Notes: generated from the letters alone by a model not told the origin. A DNA stretch of 38,956 nucleotides from an uncultured Candidatus Competibacteraceae bacterium (GCA_903879705.1 CAIRMO010000039.1:1-38956); one strand, 5' to 3'; positions 26,410 to 37,377 are shown, counted from the stretch's first letter. Program-made: numbers and translations.

Positions 26410-28330
26410 ACAACCGGTCGCCGTAGGTCACCACTTTGCTCTTGGCCCGCACACTGTCCACCAATCTCTCGAATTGCCCCGTTCCGGCCTGCTGGGTCAA
26501 TTGCTGGGCAATGGATTTCCGCTCCTCCTCGGACAGCGCATCTTTCTGGCCGGGCACAACCTGAGCGACTTCCAGCACCACTTGATCGCCATTAGCCAGC
26601 GCCGTTGAACCGAGCGCCACCTGACCTGCTTCGGGTTGCGGCAGCCGGAAGGCGGTCGTCAACACCGCCCGATCCACCGTCGGCGCATCGCGGCTCACCA
26701 GCCCGACATTTTTGTAGTCGCCGCCCAACTCCCTGGCCAGGATTTGCAAATGCTCTCCCTTGGCAGCGCGGGCTTTCAGCGTCTCGGCATCCTTGGCAAG
26801 GGTCTCGCGAGCCTGTTGTTCCCGCAAACTCTTGACGATATCTTCCCGCGCTTCCTCCAGCGAACGTGGAGTCGCCTCCCGATGTTCCTTGATCCGGATC
26901 GCAACGACATGCCCCGGCGCCAGTTCAATCGGTTCGCTGTTCACACCACGCTTCAGGACGTCCTCGCCGAACGCGACCTCAATCAGTTTGGGATTGGCGG
27001 CGATTCCTGCTCCACCCTTGCGGCTGAACCATTCACTCTCCTGAATCGGCGCATTCAGTGCCTTGGCGGCCAACTCCAGACTATCAGGATGCTCATAACT
27101 CAGATTTGCCAAGTTCTGGGTGATCTCGTAAAACCGGTTTTCAGCCTGCTGCTGGCGGAGTTCCTTGGCCACGGTCTCGCGCACTTCCTCGAACAGCTTG
27201 ACCTGAGCCGGAGTGATCTTGTCGAGTCGGATAATGTGGAATCCCGACGGCATCCGCACCGGATCGCTGACATCACCCGGTTTTTCCAGCACGAACAGGG
27301 CGTTTTCAAAGGCCGGGCTGTCGAACATCCCCTTGCCGATCACGCCTAATTCGCCGCCTTCGAGCGCCCCCGAAGCATCGGTCTTTACCTCTTGCAGCGC
27401 CTGATCAAAGCCCTTGGTCCCGGCGTGGAGTTCATCGGCGATCTGCTTCGCCCTGGCCTGCGCCTGCGCCACTTCCGCCGGACCAGGATTGAGCGGCAAC
27501 TTGACCAGCAGGTGCGAGGCAGCGCGCTCTTCGGGCTGACCGAATTTGGCGATCTGATCCTGGTAAGCCGTTTTCAAATCCTCCTCACTAACGGTTACCT
27601 CCTCGGCTAGTTGCGCCAGTTTCAGTTCGATGAATTGCACTTGCGCCTGTTCAGGATTGACGAAGCGATCGTTGTGCTTCTCGAAATACTCCAGGATTTT
27701 CGCGTCTTCCACGGTCGCCCTGGCGACATACTTCTCCAGCGCCAGCACCGTATATTGCAATGCCCGCTGTTGCTTGAGCAGAGCGATCAATCGATCCAGC
27801 TCCACCGGAGGAAACAGCGCTGAACCCGCCACCCCCTCGCGCAATTGCTCGGTTGCTTTCCCCTGCCGGAAACTTTCCTCGAAGGTCGCCGCGACATAGC
27901 CCTGATTGCGCAACCACCGGCCGTAAAGTTCCTTGTCAAAGCCGCCATTTTGCTGAAACACCGGCAGCGCCACGATGACATCGTGCAACTGCCGGTCGCT
28001 AATGCGCAGTCCCTGTTCGCGGGTCAACTGATTCAACACCCGCTCCTCAACCAGTTGTTGCAAAACCTGCTGCTTCAGGCGCGGCCCGTCCAGCAACGCC
28101 GGATCAGCCTTATTGCCCAACATGGCTTGCATCCGCTGGCGCTGCTGCTGGTAGGCCCGCTGGAACTCCTGGGTGGAAATGGCGCTATCGCCAACCACGG
28201 CGGCATTCATCGGCCCTCCGCCCTCAAAGTAATAGTTGATGCCCCACACCGCGAACGGAATGATAAGCAGACCGATGATGGTGTAAGCGAACCAGCCTTG
28301 GGTGCGATCACGAATTTTCTGGAGGAACAT
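26408..28330 (-). CDS. ppiD: Periplasmic folding chaperone/peptidyl-prolyl isomerase PpiD
   Basis: Membrane-anchored periplasmic chaperone (640 aa) that helps newly translocated proteins near the Sec translocon. An N-terminal anchor lies at about 13-32 (WFAYTIIGLLIIPFAVWGIN). A SurA-like N domain covers about 40-250, and a parvulin (PpiC) domain about 268-372 (ASHLLVKL, GELGVIGKGMFDSPAFE, SGFHIIRLDKI). The helical C-terminal region follows. PpiD parvulin domains are often catalytically weak, so chaperone activity is the safer call. It lies downstream of the hupB/tRNA unit and its terminator, so it likely has its own promoter. Confidence 0.95.
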   Translation of the reverse strand: MFLQKIRDRTQGWFAYTIIGLLIIPFAVWGINYYFEGGGPMNAAVVGDSAISTQEFQRAYQQQRQRMQAMLGNKADPALLDGPRLKQQVLQQLVEERVLNQLTREQGLRISDRQLHDVIVALPVFQQNGGFDKELYGRWLRNQGYVAATFEESFRQGKATEQLREGVAGSALFPPVELDRLIALLKQQRALQYTVLALEKYVARATVEDAKILEYFEKHNDRFVNPEQAQVQFIELKLAQLAEEVTVSEEDLKTAYQDQIAKFGQPEERAASHLLVKLPLNPGPAEVAQAQARAKQIADELHAGTKGFDQALQEVKTDASGALEGGELGVIGKGMFDSPAFENALFVLEKPGDVSDPVRMPSGFHIIRLDKITPAQVKLFEEVRETVAKELRQQQAENRFYEITQNLANLSYEHPDSLELAAKALNAPIQESEWFSRKGGAGIAANPKLIEVAFGEDVLKRGVNSEPIELAPGHVVAIRIKEHREATPRSLEEAREDIVKSLREQQARETLAKDAETLKARAAKGEHLQILARELGGDYKNVGLVSRDAPTVDRAVLTTAFRLPQPEAGQVALGSTALANGDQVVLEVAQVVPGQKDALSEEERKSIAQQLTQQAGTGQFERLVDSVRAKSKVVTYGDRL

Positions 28331-28397
28331 GGCAATTACCCGGCTTCAGGGTTAAATCACAGGGACAGAAATCAGGGTTGGCGCAGCAAGCGCGCAT

Positions 28398-28425
28398 AAA
28401 AAAGGGCGTCGCAAACGACACCCTT
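28398..28425 (-). terminator. Rho-independent terminator of the hupB/tRNA unit
   Basis: On the minus strand AAGGGTGTCG, loop TTTG, CGACGCCCTT forms a 10-base stem with one mismatch, followed by a run of Ts (28403 down to 28398). It lies 8 bases beyond the last tRNA-Asp and before ppiD, so it closes the hupB - tRNA-Val - tRNA-Asp - tRNA-Asp transcript. Confidence 0.82.
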
Positions 28426-28432
28426 GGAAATC

Positions 28433-28509
28433 TGGCGGAGCGGACGGGGCTCGAACCCGCGACCCCCGGCGTGACAGGCCGGTATTCTAACCAACTGAAC
28501 TACCGCTCC
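28433..28509 (-). tRNA. tRNA-Asp (GTC), second copy
   Basis: The acceptor GGAGCGG/CCGCTCC, discriminator G and an encoded CCA (28433-28435) are all present. The anticodon loop CTGTCAC gives anticodon GTC (28473-28475), reading GAC/GAU. It differs from the neighbouring copy at very few positions (T-arm and anticodon-stem flank), which shows a recent tandem duplication or conversion. Confidence 0.97.
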
Positions 28510-28553
28510 GGATCAAAACTATTCACTGCCAGAGGCAGCACAAACAGGAAAGT

Positions 28554-28630
28554 TGGCGGAGCGGACGGGATTCGAACCCGCGACCCCCGGCGTGACAGGC
28601 CGATATTCTAACCAACTGAACTACCGCTCC
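28554..28630 (-). tRNA. tRNA-Asp (GTC), first copy
   Basis: Same cloverleaf as its neighbour, with acceptor GGAGCGG/CCGCTCC, anticodon GTC and an encoded CCA (28554-28556). It lies 44 bases from the other tRNA-Asp and 13 bases from tRNA-Val, in the same orientation, so it is co-transcribed. Confidence 0.97.
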
Positions 28631-28643
28631 GGCATTTGAACCT

Positions 28644-28719
28644 TGGTGGGTGCTGAGGGGCTTGAACCCCCGACCCTCGCCTTGTAAGGGCGATGCTCTC
28701 CCAGCTGAGCTAAGCACCC
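28644..28719 (-). tRNA. tRNA-Val (TAC)
   Basis: Acceptor GGGTGCT/AGCACCC with discriminator A and encoded CCA (28644-28646). The anticodon loop CTTACAA gives TAC, reading GUA and, by wobble, other valine codons. It begins only 13 bases after the hupB stop with no promoter between, so it should be processed from the hupB transcript. Confidence 0.97.
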
Positions 28720-28732
28720 CGAGGAAAGATCC

Positions 28733-29005
28733 CTATTTTATCGCGTCCCTGAGCGTTTTTCCAGCTTTAAACACCGGGGTCTTGCTGGCCCTGATTTCCA
28801 TCGGCTCCCCGGTCTTGGGATTGTGTCCAGCGCGAGCGGGGCGCTCCCGAACGGAAAATGTGCCGAATCCGGTCAACACCACCGTATCGCCCTGTTTAAG
28901 GGCCTTGCCGATGGCATCTACCATAGCATCCACCGCTTTGCCCGCCGCAACCTTGGACAATTCAGTCGCCTGACTCACAGCCTCAACCAGTTCAGTCTTA
29001 TTCAT
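28733..29005 (-). CDS. hupB: DNA-binding protein HU-beta
   Basis: Histone-like nucleoid protein (90 aa, full length) that bends DNA as a dimer. It starts with MNKTELVEAVSQATELSK and has the GFGTFSVRERPARAG hinge and the NPKTGEP DNA-binding arm, ending FKAGKTLRDAIK. AAAGGAAAGGGG lies just before ATG 29005. A near-consensus sigma-70 promoter is 108 bases upstream. It is downstream of lon and upstream of three tRNAs in the same orientation. Confidence 0.97.
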   Translation of the reverse strand: MNKTELVEAVSQATELSKVAAGKAVDAMVDAIGKALKQGDTVVLTGFGTFSVRERPARAGHNPKTGEPMEIRASKTPVFKAGKTLRDAIK

Positions 29006-29112
29006 AGTCCCCTTTCCTTTGCCATGCGTAGTGAGTTGTGTGTTATTGGGTTAGGACATCGTCCGGTGGGCCACGCCCATACCTGCGCCCGGAGGAATAC
29101 CACTATTTTATC

Positions 29113-29142
29113 GTTATATCAGGCCCTTTAAAGCAGTGTCAA
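29113..29142 (-). promoter_or_regulatory. Strong sigma-70 promoter for hupB and tRNAs
   Basis: On the minus strand the -35 is TTGACA (29137-29142, six of six) and the -10 is TATAAC (29113-29118, five of six), with an 18-base spacer. It lies between the lon stop and hupB and gives a leader of about 100 bases, so hupB and the tRNAs can be expressed independently of lon. Confidence 0.85.
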
Positions 29143-29161
29143 TCAGCCTGGCGACCGATTT

Positions 29162-31612
29162 TCAGTGCGCTCGCACATTTTCCAGCGCGATTCCGGTTCT
29201 GGCGGCAGAGTCTGGTGCAGCTACAGCATCCAGCTTCACCACGTCCCGCAATAATGGTGTTGGCACCGTCTGTAACGCAATTTCCAGGACCTGATCAATC
29301 CAGCGCACTGGACGCACCTCGATTTTTTCCAGGATAGCCCGCGGAATATCGACCAAATCCTTGCGGTTCTCCTCCGGGATCACCACGGTCGCAATACAAC
29401 CCCGATGCGCCGCCAGCAGTTTTTCCTTTAAGCCGCCGATCGGCAACACTTCCCCGCGCAGGGTGATCTCGCCGGTCATCGCAACACTGGCCCGCGCCGG
29501 AATGCGGGTCAACGCCGACACCAGCGCCGTACACATACCAATGCCAGCGCTGGGGCCATCCTTGGGAGTCGCGCCTTCCGGGACATGGATGTGCAGGTCA
29601 TATTTCTGATGGAAATCCGGATCAATCCCCAGCGCCTCGGCGCGGCTGCGAACTACGGTCATCGCCGCCTGGATCGATTCACGCATGACCTCGCCCAGCT
29701 TGCCGGTATGAATCAGCTTGCCCTTGCCCGGCACCAGCGCCGCTTCAATGCTCAGCAGTTCGCCGCCCACTTCGGTCCAAGCCAGCCCGGCCACCTGTCC
29801 GATCTGATCCTGCTCCTCGGCCAGCCCATAGCGGAACCGTCGCACCCCCAGATATTTTTCCAGCAGGTCTGGGGCCACCACGATTTTCTCCTTGACCGGA
29901 TGCAGGGTCACTTCCTTGACCACCTTGCGGCTGATTTTCGCCAACTCGCGCTCCAGATTACGCACTCCCGCTTCGCGGGTATAAAAGCGGATGATGTCGC
30001 GGATCGAATCGTCGGTTATTTCCAGTTCACCGGGCCTCAGACCATTATTGGTTATCTGCTTGGGGGCCAGATAGCGGGAGGCGATATTCAACTTTTCCTC
30101 CTCGGTATAGCCCGGAATGCGGATCACCTCCATCCGATCCAGCAACGGCAGCGGAATGTTGAGCGAATTGGCGGTGGCGACGAACATCACGTCCGACAGA
30201 TCAAAATCCACTTCCAGATAATGATCGCTAAACGTGTTGTTCTGTTCGGGATCCAGCACTTCCAACAGCGCCGATGAGGGATCACCGCGAAAATCCATCG
30301 CCATCTTGTCAATTTCATCAAACAGAAACAGTGGATTGCGCACCCCGACCTTGGTCAGGTTCTGAATGATCTTGCCGGGCAGCGAACCAATATAGGTGCG
30401 GCGATGACCACGAATCTCGGCTTCATCGCGCACCCCGCCCAGCGACATGCGGACAAACTTGCGGTTGGTCGCGCGTGCGATCGAACGGCCCAGCGAGGTT
30501 TTGCCCACCCCGGGCGGCCCGACCAGACACAGAATCGGCCCTTTATGTTTGGGGGCCCGCTGCTGTACCGCCAGATACTCGAGAATCCGTTCCTTGACCT
30601 TCTCCAAGCCGTAATGGTCGGTTTCCAGAATTTCCTCGGCAGCAACCAACTCCTGGTGAATCTTGGTGCGCCGTCGCCACGGGACATTGGCCAGCCAATC
30701 CAGGTAGTTGCGCACCACCGTCGCCTCGGCCGACATCGGCGACATCATTTTCAGCTTGTTCAACTCCGCCTGAGCCTTAGCTCTGGCTTCCTTCGGCATT
30801 CCCGCCTTATCGATGCGCCGGGCCAGGTCCACGATCTCGTTGGGTGAATCCTCCAGATCGCCGAGTTCCTTCTGAATCGCCTTCATCTGCTCATTCAGGT
30901 AGTACTCGCGCTGGGTTTTTTCCATCTGCTGCTTGACCCGGCCACGAACGCGCTTTTCAACCTGGAGAATGTCAATCTCGCCTTCTACCAGCACCAGTAG
31001 CTGTTCGAAGCGCTCGCGCAGGTCGTCAATTTCGAGAAGTTTCTGCTTCTCATCCAGTTTAAAAGTCATGTGAGCGGCGATGGTATCCACCAGCCGGACC
31101 GGGTCTTCAATCCCGGCTACGGAGGCCAGCACTTCGTCAGGAATCTTTTTGTTCAGCTTCACATATTGGCCAAACAGGTCCAGCAACGAATGAATCAGGG
31201 CATGGAATTTCTGGACATCGACATCGTCTTCTGTGGACTCAAACACCGACACCAATCCAATAAAGCAGGCTTTCGTTTCACTGAAGCGATTAATACAGGC
31301 CCGCTGGATACCCTCCACCAGCACTTTGACCGTGCCATCCGGTAACCGTAATAATTGCAACACATTAGCAAAGGTACCAATGTCGTACAGGTCATCGACG
31401 CCGGGATCCTCCACTTCGGGGTTTTTCTGCGCGACCAGCACAATACGCTTGTTGCCCTGCATCGCCAGATTGAGGGCGTTGATCGACTTTTCCCGACCCA
31501 CGAACAGCGGAATTACCATGTGCGGATAGACCACCACATCGCGGAGCGGCAGCACCGGCACCACGACCTGGTGGCTGAATAAATAATCTAACGGGGCTTC
31601 CTTTTGTCTCAT
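29162..31612 (-). CDS. lon: ATP-dependent protease La (Lon)
   Basis: Cytoplasmic AAA+ serine protease (816 aa) degrading damaged and regulatory proteins. An N-terminal LAN domain covers about 17-205 ([17 protein letters not shown]) and a coiled region 215-300. The AAA+ module has Walker A GPPGVGKT (365-372) and Walker [10 protein letters not shown]. The protease domain has the Ser-Lys dyad S688 in [10 protein letters not shown] and K731 in [10 protein letters not shown] chose ATG 31612 because AGGAG lies just upstream; the frame opens seven codons earlier without a ribosome site. It is 84 bases after clpX, as in many gammaproteobacteria. I saw no clear heat-shock promoter. Confidence 0.97.
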   Translation of the reverse strand: MRQKEAPLDYLFSHQVVVPVLPLRDVVVYPHMVIPLFVGREKSINALNLAMQGNKRIVLVAQKNPEVEDPGVDDLYDIGTFANVLQLLRLPDGTVKVLVEGIQRACINRFSETKACFIGLVSVFESTEDDVDVQKFHALIHSLLDLFGQYVKLNKKIPDEVLASVAGIEDPVRLVDTIAAHMTFKLDEKQKLLEIDDLRERFEQLLVLVEGEIDILQVEKRVRGRVKQQMEKTQREYYLNEQMKAIQKELGDLEDSPNEIVDLARRIDKAGMPKEARAKAQAELNKLKMMSPMSAEATVVRNYLDWLANVPWRRRTKIHQELVAAEEILETDHYGLEKVKERILEYLAVQQRAPKHKGPILCLVGPPGVGKTSLGRSIARATNRKFVRMSLGGVRDEAEIRGHRRTYIGSLPGKIIQNLTKVGVRNPLFLFDEIDKMAMDFRGDPSSALLEVLDPEQNNTFSDHYLEVDFDLSDVMFVATANSLNIPLPLLDRMEVIRIPGYTEEEKLNIASRYLAPKQITNNGLRPGELEITDDSIRDIIRFYTREAGVRNLERELAKISRKVVKEVTLHPVKEKIVVAPDLLEKYLGVRRFRYGLAEEQDQIGQVAGLAWTEVGGELLSIEAALVPGKGKLIHTGKLGEVMRESIQAAMTVVRSRAEALGIDPDFHQKYDLHIHVPEGATPKDGPSAGIGMCTALVSALTRIPARASVAMTGEITLRGEVLPIGGLKEKLLAAHRGCIATVVIPEENRKDLVDIPRAILEKIEVRPVRWIDQVLEIALQTVPTPLLRDVVKLDAVAAPDSAARTGIALENVRAH

Positions 31613-31696
31613 GGCAAACTCCTGAATGGGCAACAGCCGGCCTGACGGGCCAGAGGGCGGAAAAAGCGCCGGATTATCCCCCGGCCAGACCCATCG

Positions 31697-32983
31697 TCAA
31701 TCCTGACCAACAACGCGCCGCTCAGGGTTTTCATAGATAAAATACGGCTTGGCGTGACCTGCGACCACCGCATCGTCAATTACCACCTTACAGACATTCT
31801 GCATGCTGGGCAGGTCGTACATGGTATCCAGCAGAATATGCTCAAGAATGGTCCGTAGGCCACGGGCGCCGGTCTTGCGATCCATCGCTTTGCGGGCTAC
31901 CGCCCGCAGCGCCTCGTCACGAAACTCCAATTCGCTACCTTCCATCTCGAACAGCTTGTTAAACTGTTTGGTAATGGCGTTCCGGGGTTCGGTGAGAATA
32001 CGCACCAAGGCGTGTTCATCCAGTTCGGTCAGGGTCGCGACCACCGGCAACCGGCCAACGAACTCCGGGATTAGCCCATACTTGATCAGATCCTCCGGTT
32101 CAACCGTCATCAGGACCTCACCGACGGTCTTGTCGCCGTCCTTGCTCTTGACGTCCGCCGAAAACCCGATCCCGCCCTTATCAGAGCGACTGCGGATGAC
32201 CTTGTCCAGGCCAGCAAAGGCTCCGCCACAAATGAACAGGATATTGCTGGTGTCCACTTGCAGGAATTCCTGCTGGGGGTGTTTTCGGCCCCCCTGCGGC
32301 GGCACCGAGGCCAGTGTGCCTTCGATCAGCTTGAGTAGCGCCTGCTGTACGCCTTCGCCGGACACATCGCGGGTGATCGAAGGGTTGTCGGATTTGCGCG
32401 AAATCTTGTCGATCTCATCGATGTAGACAATGCCGGTTTGCGCCTTTTCGACATCGTATTCGCATTTTTGCAGCAGCTTCTGGATGATGTTCTCGACGTC
32501 CTCGCCAACATAGCCGGCTTCGGTCAAGGTGGTCGCGTCGGCAATCGTGAACGGCACATTCAGCATTCGAGCCAAGGTTTCGGCGAGCAGCGTCTTGCCG
32601 GAACCGGTGGGGCCGATCAGCAGGATATTGCTTTTGGACACCTCGATTTCGGGGGTTTTATTGGAACGGCCGCCCTGTTGCAACTCCAACCGCTTGTAAT
32701 GGTTGTACACCGCTACCGACAACACTTTCTTGGCGCGTTCCTGACCAATCACATATTCATCAAGGACCTGGTTGATATCGCGCGGCTTGGGGAGTTTATA
32801 AGCCGCCGCCGGGGCGTTTTCCTCCATCTCCTCGCGGATAATATCGTTGCACAATTCAACGCATTCGTCGCAGATGAACACGTTCGGGCCGGCGATCAGC
32901 TTGCGAACCTCGTGCTGGCTCTTGCCACAAAAGGAACAGTACAATAGCTTGTCGTCATCCCGGTCATTGCGGTCTCTGCCCAT
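31697..32983 (-). CDS. clpX: ATP-dependent Clp protease ATP-binding subunit ClpX
   Basis: AAA+ unfoldase (428 aa) that recognises tagged substrates and feeds them to ClpP. The N-terminal zinc-binding domain has four cysteines, C16, C19, C38 and C41 (CSFC...CDEC). Walker A is [17 protein letters not shown], Walker [10 protein letters not shown]. The ClpP-binding IGF-type loop is GIGFSADVK, and sensor 2 lies in [12 protein letters not shown]. The start ATG 32983 has GGAG just upstream and gives the family N-terminus. It is 66 bases after clpP. Confidence 0.97.
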   Translation of the reverse strand: MGRDRNDRDDDKLLYCSFCGKSQHEVRKLIAGPNVFICDECVELCNDIIREEMEENAPAAAYKLPKPRDINQVLDEYVIGQERAKKVLSVAVYNHYKRLELQQGGRSNKTPEIEVSKSNILLIGPTGSGKTLLAETLARMLNVPFTIADATTLTEAGYVGEDVENIIQKLLQKCEYDVEKAQTGIVYIDEIDKISRKSDNPSITRDVSGEGVQQALLKLIEGTLASVPPQGGRKHPQQEFLQVDTSNILFICGGAFAGLDKVIRSRSDKGGIGFSADVKSKDGDKTVGEVLMTVEPEDLIKYGLIPEFVGRLPVVATLTELDEHALVRILTEPRNAITKQFNKLFEMEGSELEFRDEALRAVARKAMDRKTGARGLRTILEHILLDTMYDLPSMQNVCKVVIDDAVVAGHAKPYFIYENPERRVVGQD

Positions 32984-33049
32984 TACTCCATCCTCGTCAT
33001 CATCGCGCAGTCGTAGAATTCAGCCATAGGGACATCGCTGGCGGTCGCA

Positions 33050-33679
33050 TCAGCCTGCCGGGACCCGCTGGCTTAATACCGCATCAATCAGGCCATATTC
33101 GACCGCTTCAGCGCCGCCCATAAAATTATCGCGATCGGTATCCACGGCAATTTTCTCAACCGGTTGGCCGGTATGCTTGGCCAGAATCCGGTTCAGCCGA
33201 TCCCGGACCAGCAGGATTTCCCGAGCGTGAATATCGAAGTCACTGGCTTGGCCCTGAAATCCACCCAGCGGCTGATGAATCATCACCCGCGAGTGCGGGA
33301 GGCAGAACCGCTTGCCCGCTGCGCCGCCGGCCAGCAGCAACGCGCCCATGCTGGCCGCTTGACCGACGCACATGGTGCTGACGCTGGGCTTGATGAACTG
33401 CATGGTGTCATAGATCGCCAGCCCGGCGCTGACTGAACCGCCCGGCGAGTTGATATAGAGATGAATATCCTTGTCCGGGTTTTCCGCTTCCAGAAACAGC
33501 AGTTGTGCAACGATCAGGTTGGCGGTGTAATCCTCGACGGGACCCACCAGAAACACGACCCGTTCCTTGAGCAGGCGAGAGTAAATGTCATAAGCCCGTT
33601 CGCCGCGTGCGGTCTGCTCAACCACGATCGGGACAAGATTCAGCGCCCGGATGGACGCCGCAGCGCCGGTTTCGGTCAT
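33050..33679 (-). CDS. clpP: ATP-dependent Clp protease proteolytic subunit ClpP
   Basis: Serine protease subunit (209 aa) that forms the tetradecameric chamber for ClpX/ClpA. The triad is S110 in [11 protein letters not shown]135 in MIHQPLGG and D184 in DTDRDNFM. The N-terminus up to about residue 14 would be the propeptide. The ATG overlaps the tig stop by four bases (ATGA), so translation is coupled to trigger factor. Confidence 0.97.
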   Translation of the reverse strand: MTETGAAASIRALNLVPIVVEQTARGERAYDIYSRLLKERVVFLVGPVEDYTANLIVAQLLFLEAENPDKDIHLYINSPGGSVSAGLAIYDTMQFIKPSVSTMCVGQAASMGALLLAGGAAGKRFCLPHSRVMIHQPLGGFQGQASDFDIHAREILLVRDRLNRILAKHTGQPVEKIAVDTDRDNFMGGAEAVEYGLIDAVLSQRVPAG

Positions 33680-35025
33680 GCGGCGGACTCCTGTGTGGAA
33701 GGTGGCTGATCCGCTGGCTCAGCCTGCGATTGCGCGGGTTTCATGATTTCCGCAAACGTGCCGGGCTTTTCGGTGACCTGCGCTTGCGCCAGCAGCCATT
33801 CGACCACCCGATCCTCAATAACCAGAGCGCGAACATTTTCCATCACTTGCGGATTCTGCTCATAGCTGCGGATCACCTCTGCCGGTTCTTCATAGTTGGT
33901 GGCGACCATTGCTAAGTGCGCCTGCACCCGTTGCTCATCGGCTCTGAGGTCCTGCGCCGCCACCACCCGGGACATCAGCAGGCCGAGCGCCACCCGCTGG
34001 CGGGCCTCAGCGCCAAATAACTGCGCCTTACGTTGCTGACTCTGTTCATCCGGGGCATTGGCCGGAAAATGGAGCTGGCGGGCCAGATTTTCGATCTCGG
34101 CGTCGATCAGGGCTTGCGGCAGCGGAATCGGGTTAGCAGCCAGCAGCCCCTGTAGTGCCTGGTGCTTGACCATCGCCTTGATGCTGTCGCGCAATTCATG
34201 CTCCATGTTATCCCGCAGCGACTGCCGCAAACCGGCTATACCGCCGGTCTTGACATCGAAACTTTTGGCAAAATCCTCATCCAGTTCTGGCAAAACTGAC
34301 TGCTCTACGCGGTGAATCTTGACCCGAAACTGCGCGGTTTTGCCGGCGATATGGGCAGCACGATAGTCAGCCGGAAAAGTCAGGTCAAAGACAGTTTCGG
34401 CGCGGGCGCCCAGCCCAACCAGCTGATCCTCGAAATCCTTGAGCATGGTGCCGTTGCCCAACACCATGCTGGTGCTATCGCCCTTGTCGCCCGGGAAATC
34501 CTGACCGTCGATCTGGCCCTTGAAGTCAATCAGTACCCGGTCGCCTATCCGGGCTGGTCGCCCCACCACGCTCCAGGGCGCCCGTTGCTGGCGCAAGGTC
34601 GCGATCATCGCATCGATATCCTGCTCAGTGACTTCCGCCACTGGCCGCTCGACCTGGATGTTTTCAAGGCCGGTCAATTCAAATTCGGGCACAATCTCGA
34701 AGGTAGCGCTGTATTCGAGATTCTGCCCCTCTTCCAGATTGATGCCGTTAATCGTTGGATTGCCCACCGGATTGAGCTTTTCCTGCGTCAGCGTTTCTTG
34801 CAGGCTGCTCTGCATAAGTTCGGCGACCACGTCGCGCCGCACCTGATCGCCATGAAGTTTTTTGAGCAGATTAAGCGGTACTTTGCCGGGGCGAAAACCA
34901 TGAACCTTGACTTGCCGGGATAGTTTCTGCAACCGGCTATGAATTTCCTCGGTGACTTGTTCAGCGGGGATCTGCACGGTCACCCGGCGCTCCAGTTCGC
35001 TCAGCGTCTCAACTGAAACCTGCAT
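33676..35025 (-). CDS. tig: Trigger factor
   Basis: Ribosome-associated chaperone and prolyl isomerase (449 aa). The N-terminal ribosome-binding domain carries the signature near residue 45 ([15 protein letters not shown]). An FKBP-type PPIase domain covers about 158-245 ([16 protein letters not shown]), and a helical C-terminal chaperone arm runs to the end. The C-terminal tail is Gln/Pro/Ala-rich. GAGGTG lies about five bases upstream of ATG 35025. It overlaps clpP by four bases and lies downstream of the five-tRNA cluster; no strong terminator is seen between tRNA-Leu and tig, so read-through is possible. Confidence 0.96.
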   Translation of the reverse strand: MQVSVETLSELERRVTVQIPAEQVTEEIHSRLQKLSRQVKVHGFRPGKVPLNLLKKLHGDQVRRDVVAELMQSSLQETLTQEKLNPVGNPTINGINLEEGQNLEYSATFEIVPEFELTGLENIQVERPVAEVTEQDIDAMIATLRQQRAPWSVVGRPARIGDRVLIDFKGQIDGQDFPGDKGDSTSMVLGNGTMLKDFEDQLVGLGARAETVFDLTFPADYRAAHIAGKTAQFRVKIHRVEQSVLPELDEDFAKSFDVKTGGIAGLRQSLRDNMEHELRDSIKAMVKHQALQGLLAANPIPLPQALIDAEIENLARQLHFPANAPDEQSQQRKAQLFGAEARQRVALGLLMSRVVAAQDLRADEQRVQAHLAMVATNYEEPAEVIRSYEQNPQVMENVRALVIEDRVVEWLLAQAQVTEKPGTFAEIMKPAQSQAEPADQPPSTQESAA

Positions 35026-35109
35026 TGCTGCACCTCAAGGCTTGTTCGTGATGGGTCGGGGCGCCGCTAGCCGTGCGGCAAGAAGTTTCCGGGCGTATTG
35101 CCGATGTAA

Positions 35110-35194
35110 TGGTGCGAAAGGCGGGACTCGAACCCGCACAGGTTACCCTACTGGAACCTAAATCCAGCGCGTCTGCCAGTTCCGCCACTTTCGC
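35110..35194 (-). tRNA. tRNA-Leu (TAG)
   Basis: 85-base class II tRNA with a long variable arm. Acceptor GCGAAAG/CTTTCGC, discriminator A and an encoded CCA (35110-35112). The anticodon loop TTTAGGT gives TAG, reading CUA and other CUN codons. It is the last tRNA of the cluster before tig. Confidence 0.96.
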
Positions 35195-35349
35195 ATGAGA
35201 ATGCGGTTCGCCGTCCAAAAACAGAAAGATTCCTCAGAATACGTTAGCCGCTATCGCTGGGGGGCGAAGTATACAAGACGACGCATCATGCTGGAACGGG
35301 AATGCGATTAACAGCAGGCGGGAACGGACGACACGCGAGGTGTTGAAGA

Positions 35350-35426
<77 letters not shown>

Positions 35427-35488
35427 ATAAACCGGATAATACAGAACCCGGAGCAACCCAGAATCTACCGGGGAACAAAACCTGAAAC

Positions 35489-35565
35489 TGGGGTGGACGA
35501 TGGGTTTCGAACCCACGACCGCCGGATCCACAATCCGGAGCTCTACCAACTGAGCTACGCCCACC
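35489..35565 (-). tRNA. tRNA-His (GTG)
   Basis: The anticodon is GTG. The acceptor GTGGGCG pairs with CGTCCAC (one G-T pair). The extra 5' guanine (G-1, at 35565) opposite C73 (35492) is the histidine identity feature. CCA is encoded (35489-35491). Confidence 0.96.
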
Positions 35566-35592
35566 ATCGAAATTCTGATCAACCTGCCGGAT

Positions 35593-35669
<77 letters not shown>

Positions 35670-35718
35670 AGCATTGCGCACCATCGCCGAACCCGCCATC
35701 CCTCACCTTCTTGCCCGT

Positions 35719-35795
35719 TGGTCGGGGTAGGGGGATTCGAACCCACGACCCCCTGCTCCCAAAGCAGGTGCGCTACCAGGCTGCGCTATACCCCG
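35719..35795 (-). tRNA. tRNA-Pro (TGG)
   Basis: Acceptor CGGGGTA/TACCCCG, discriminator A and an encoded CCA (35719-35721). The anticodon loop TTTGGGA gives TGG, reading CCA and other CCN codons. It is the first tRNA after the cluster promoter. Confidence 0.97.
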
Positions 35796-35859
35796 TCTAT
35801 TTTTCATCGATGCTGTTTTCACCGATGCCGGCAACCCGCAATCCCATGCGGGAACGGCG

Positions 35860-35889
35860 ATTCTAATTTTCCAAGCGCATTCCCGTCAA
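35860..35889 (-). promoter_or_regulatory. Sigma-70 promoter for the five-tRNA cluster
   Basis: On the minus strand the -35 is TTGACG (35884-35889) and the -10 is TAGAAT (35860-35865), each five of six, with an 18-base spacer. It lies just past the cysS stop and about 65 bases before tRNA-Pro, so the order Pro-Arg-His-Lys-Leu can be one transcript independent of cysS. Confidence 0.75.
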
Positions 35890-35897
35890 GCCGGTTT

Positions 35898-37328
35898 TCA
35901 CTGACGCCGCCAAATAGTTCCCTTCGCGGTGTCCTCCAGCACAATACCCGCCTCCTGCAACAATCCCCGAATCCGATCAGCTTCTGCCCAGTTTTTCGCC
36001 TTGCGCGCCGCATTGCGCTGTTCAATAAGGGCATTAATCTGTCCAGCTGAGTCCATCTCTCGGCTACCGTCGCCAGTCGCGGCCAGTGGAGCGGTTAGCG
36101 CAACTTCGCCGGGCATTCCGCCTTGCAGGAAGGTTTCCGGATCGCGTTGCAGCAACCCCAATAACCCGCCCAAATGCTTCAGCGTGGACCCCAATTGCGC
36201 CGCTGTGATTTCATCCGCCGTCCGCAGCCGATTAATCTGCCGCGCCAGTTCAAACAAGGTCGCCAGGGCTTCTGGAGTATTGAAATCATCGTCCATCGCT
36301 TGCGCAAAGCGGGTTTGCCAACCCTCATCAACCGCTGTAGCTACCGCCGGCAAGCCACGCAGCGCCGTGTACAGCCGGGTCAAGGACGCTTTCGCCTGCT
36401 CCAGATTGTCGTCGGAATAATCGAGCGGCCCCCGGTAATGACTGGACAGGATAAACAGCCGGACGACTTCGGGCGGGTAGCGTTGCAACACCTCGCGCAC
36501 CGTGAAGAAATTGCCCAGCGATTTGGCCATTTTCTCCTTGTTCACCTGCACAAAGCCGTTATGCATCCAGACATTTACATAACGCTGCCCGCTGGCGGCT
36601 TCCGATTGGGCGATCTCGTTTTCGTGGTGCGGGAACTTCAGGTCCATGCCGCCGCCATGAATATCGAAATGCTCGCCCAAACAGCGGGTGGACATCGCGG
36701 AACATTCGATATGCCAACCGGGCCGACCACCGCCCCATGGCGACGGCCAACTCGGTTCGCCGGGCTTGGCCGCTTTCCACAGCACAAAATCCAGCGGATC
36801 CGCCTTAGCCTCTTCCACGGCCACCCGCTCGCCGGCCCGTAAATCATCCAGTTTCTTGTTGGCGAGTTGCCCGTAACACGCAAAGCGGCTAACCGCGTAA
36901 TACACATCGCCGCCAGTTCCAACATAGGCGTAGCTCTTATCCAACAAGGTTTGAATCAGGGCGATGATGTCGCTCATCGCTTCGGTGACGCGCGGTTCCT
37001 GGGTCGGCGGCAAGATGTCCAGTGCGGCTAAATCTTCGTGCATGGCGCGAATAAACCGTTCGGTCAGTGTCCGAAAATCCTCGCCATTCTCCTGCGCCCG
37101 GCGGATGATTTTGTCGTCAATATCGGTGATGTTGCGGACATAGACGACCTCGTAGCCTTGGACCCGCAGCCAGCGCAACACGATGTCGAACACCACCATC
37201 ACCCGGGCATGGCCGACATGGCAGTGGTCATAAACCGTCATCCCGCAGACATACATCCGCACCTTGCCCGGCTCAATCGGCTGGAACGGTTGTTTTTGAC
37301 GGGTCAGGCTGTTGAAAATCTGGAGCAT
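35898..37328 (-). CDS. cysS: Cysteinyl-tRNA synthetase
   Basis: Class I aminoacyl-tRNA synthetase (476 aa) charging tRNA-Cys. The HIGH box appears as HVGH within [16 protein letters not shown] (C28 is a zinc/substrate ligand). ECSAMS and [11 protein letters not shown] hold further zinc ligands, and the KMSKS loop is KMAKSLGNF (KMAKS variant). The DALR-like C-terminal helical domain ends [25 protein letters not shown] lies six bases before ATG 37328. It leads into the tRNA cluster but has a separate promoter for it. Confidence 0.97.
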   Translation of the reverse strand: MLQIFNSLTRQKQPFQPIEPGKVRMYVCGMTVYDHCHVGHARVMVVFDIVLRWLRVQGYEVVYVRNITDIDDKIIRRAQENGEDFRTLTERFIRAMHEDLAALDILPPTQEPRVTEAMSDIIALIQTLLDKSYAYVGTGGDVYYAVSRFACYGQLANKKLDDLRAGERVAVEEAKADPLDFVLWKAAKPGEPSWPSPWGGGRPGWHIECSAMSTRCLGEHFDIHGGGMDLKFPHHENEIAQSEAASGQRYVNVWMHNGFVQVNKEKMAKSLGNFFTVREVLQRYPPEVVRLFILSSHYRGPLDYSDDNLEQAKASLTRLYTALRGLPAVATAVDEGWQTRFAQAMDDDFNTPEALATLFELARQINRLRTADEITAAQLGSTLKHLGGLLGLLQRDPETFLQGGMPGEVALTAPLAATGDGSREMDSAGQINALIEQRNAARKAKNWAEADRIRGLLQEAGIVLEDTAKGTIWRRQ

Positions 37329-37377
37329 GGAAAATCCCTATGTTAAACAATGAGTAGTGCAGCAGATCAGTCATGGC

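Noticed and set aside
28378-28717. Short protein frames with RxxGFExxxRP-like segments across the tRNA genes, also at 35388-35866
   Set aside because: They are translations of tRNA genes, a common annotation artefact.
29585-30847. Plus-strand frames opposite lon
   Set aside because: They are antisense shadows of a confidently assigned gene with no start signals.
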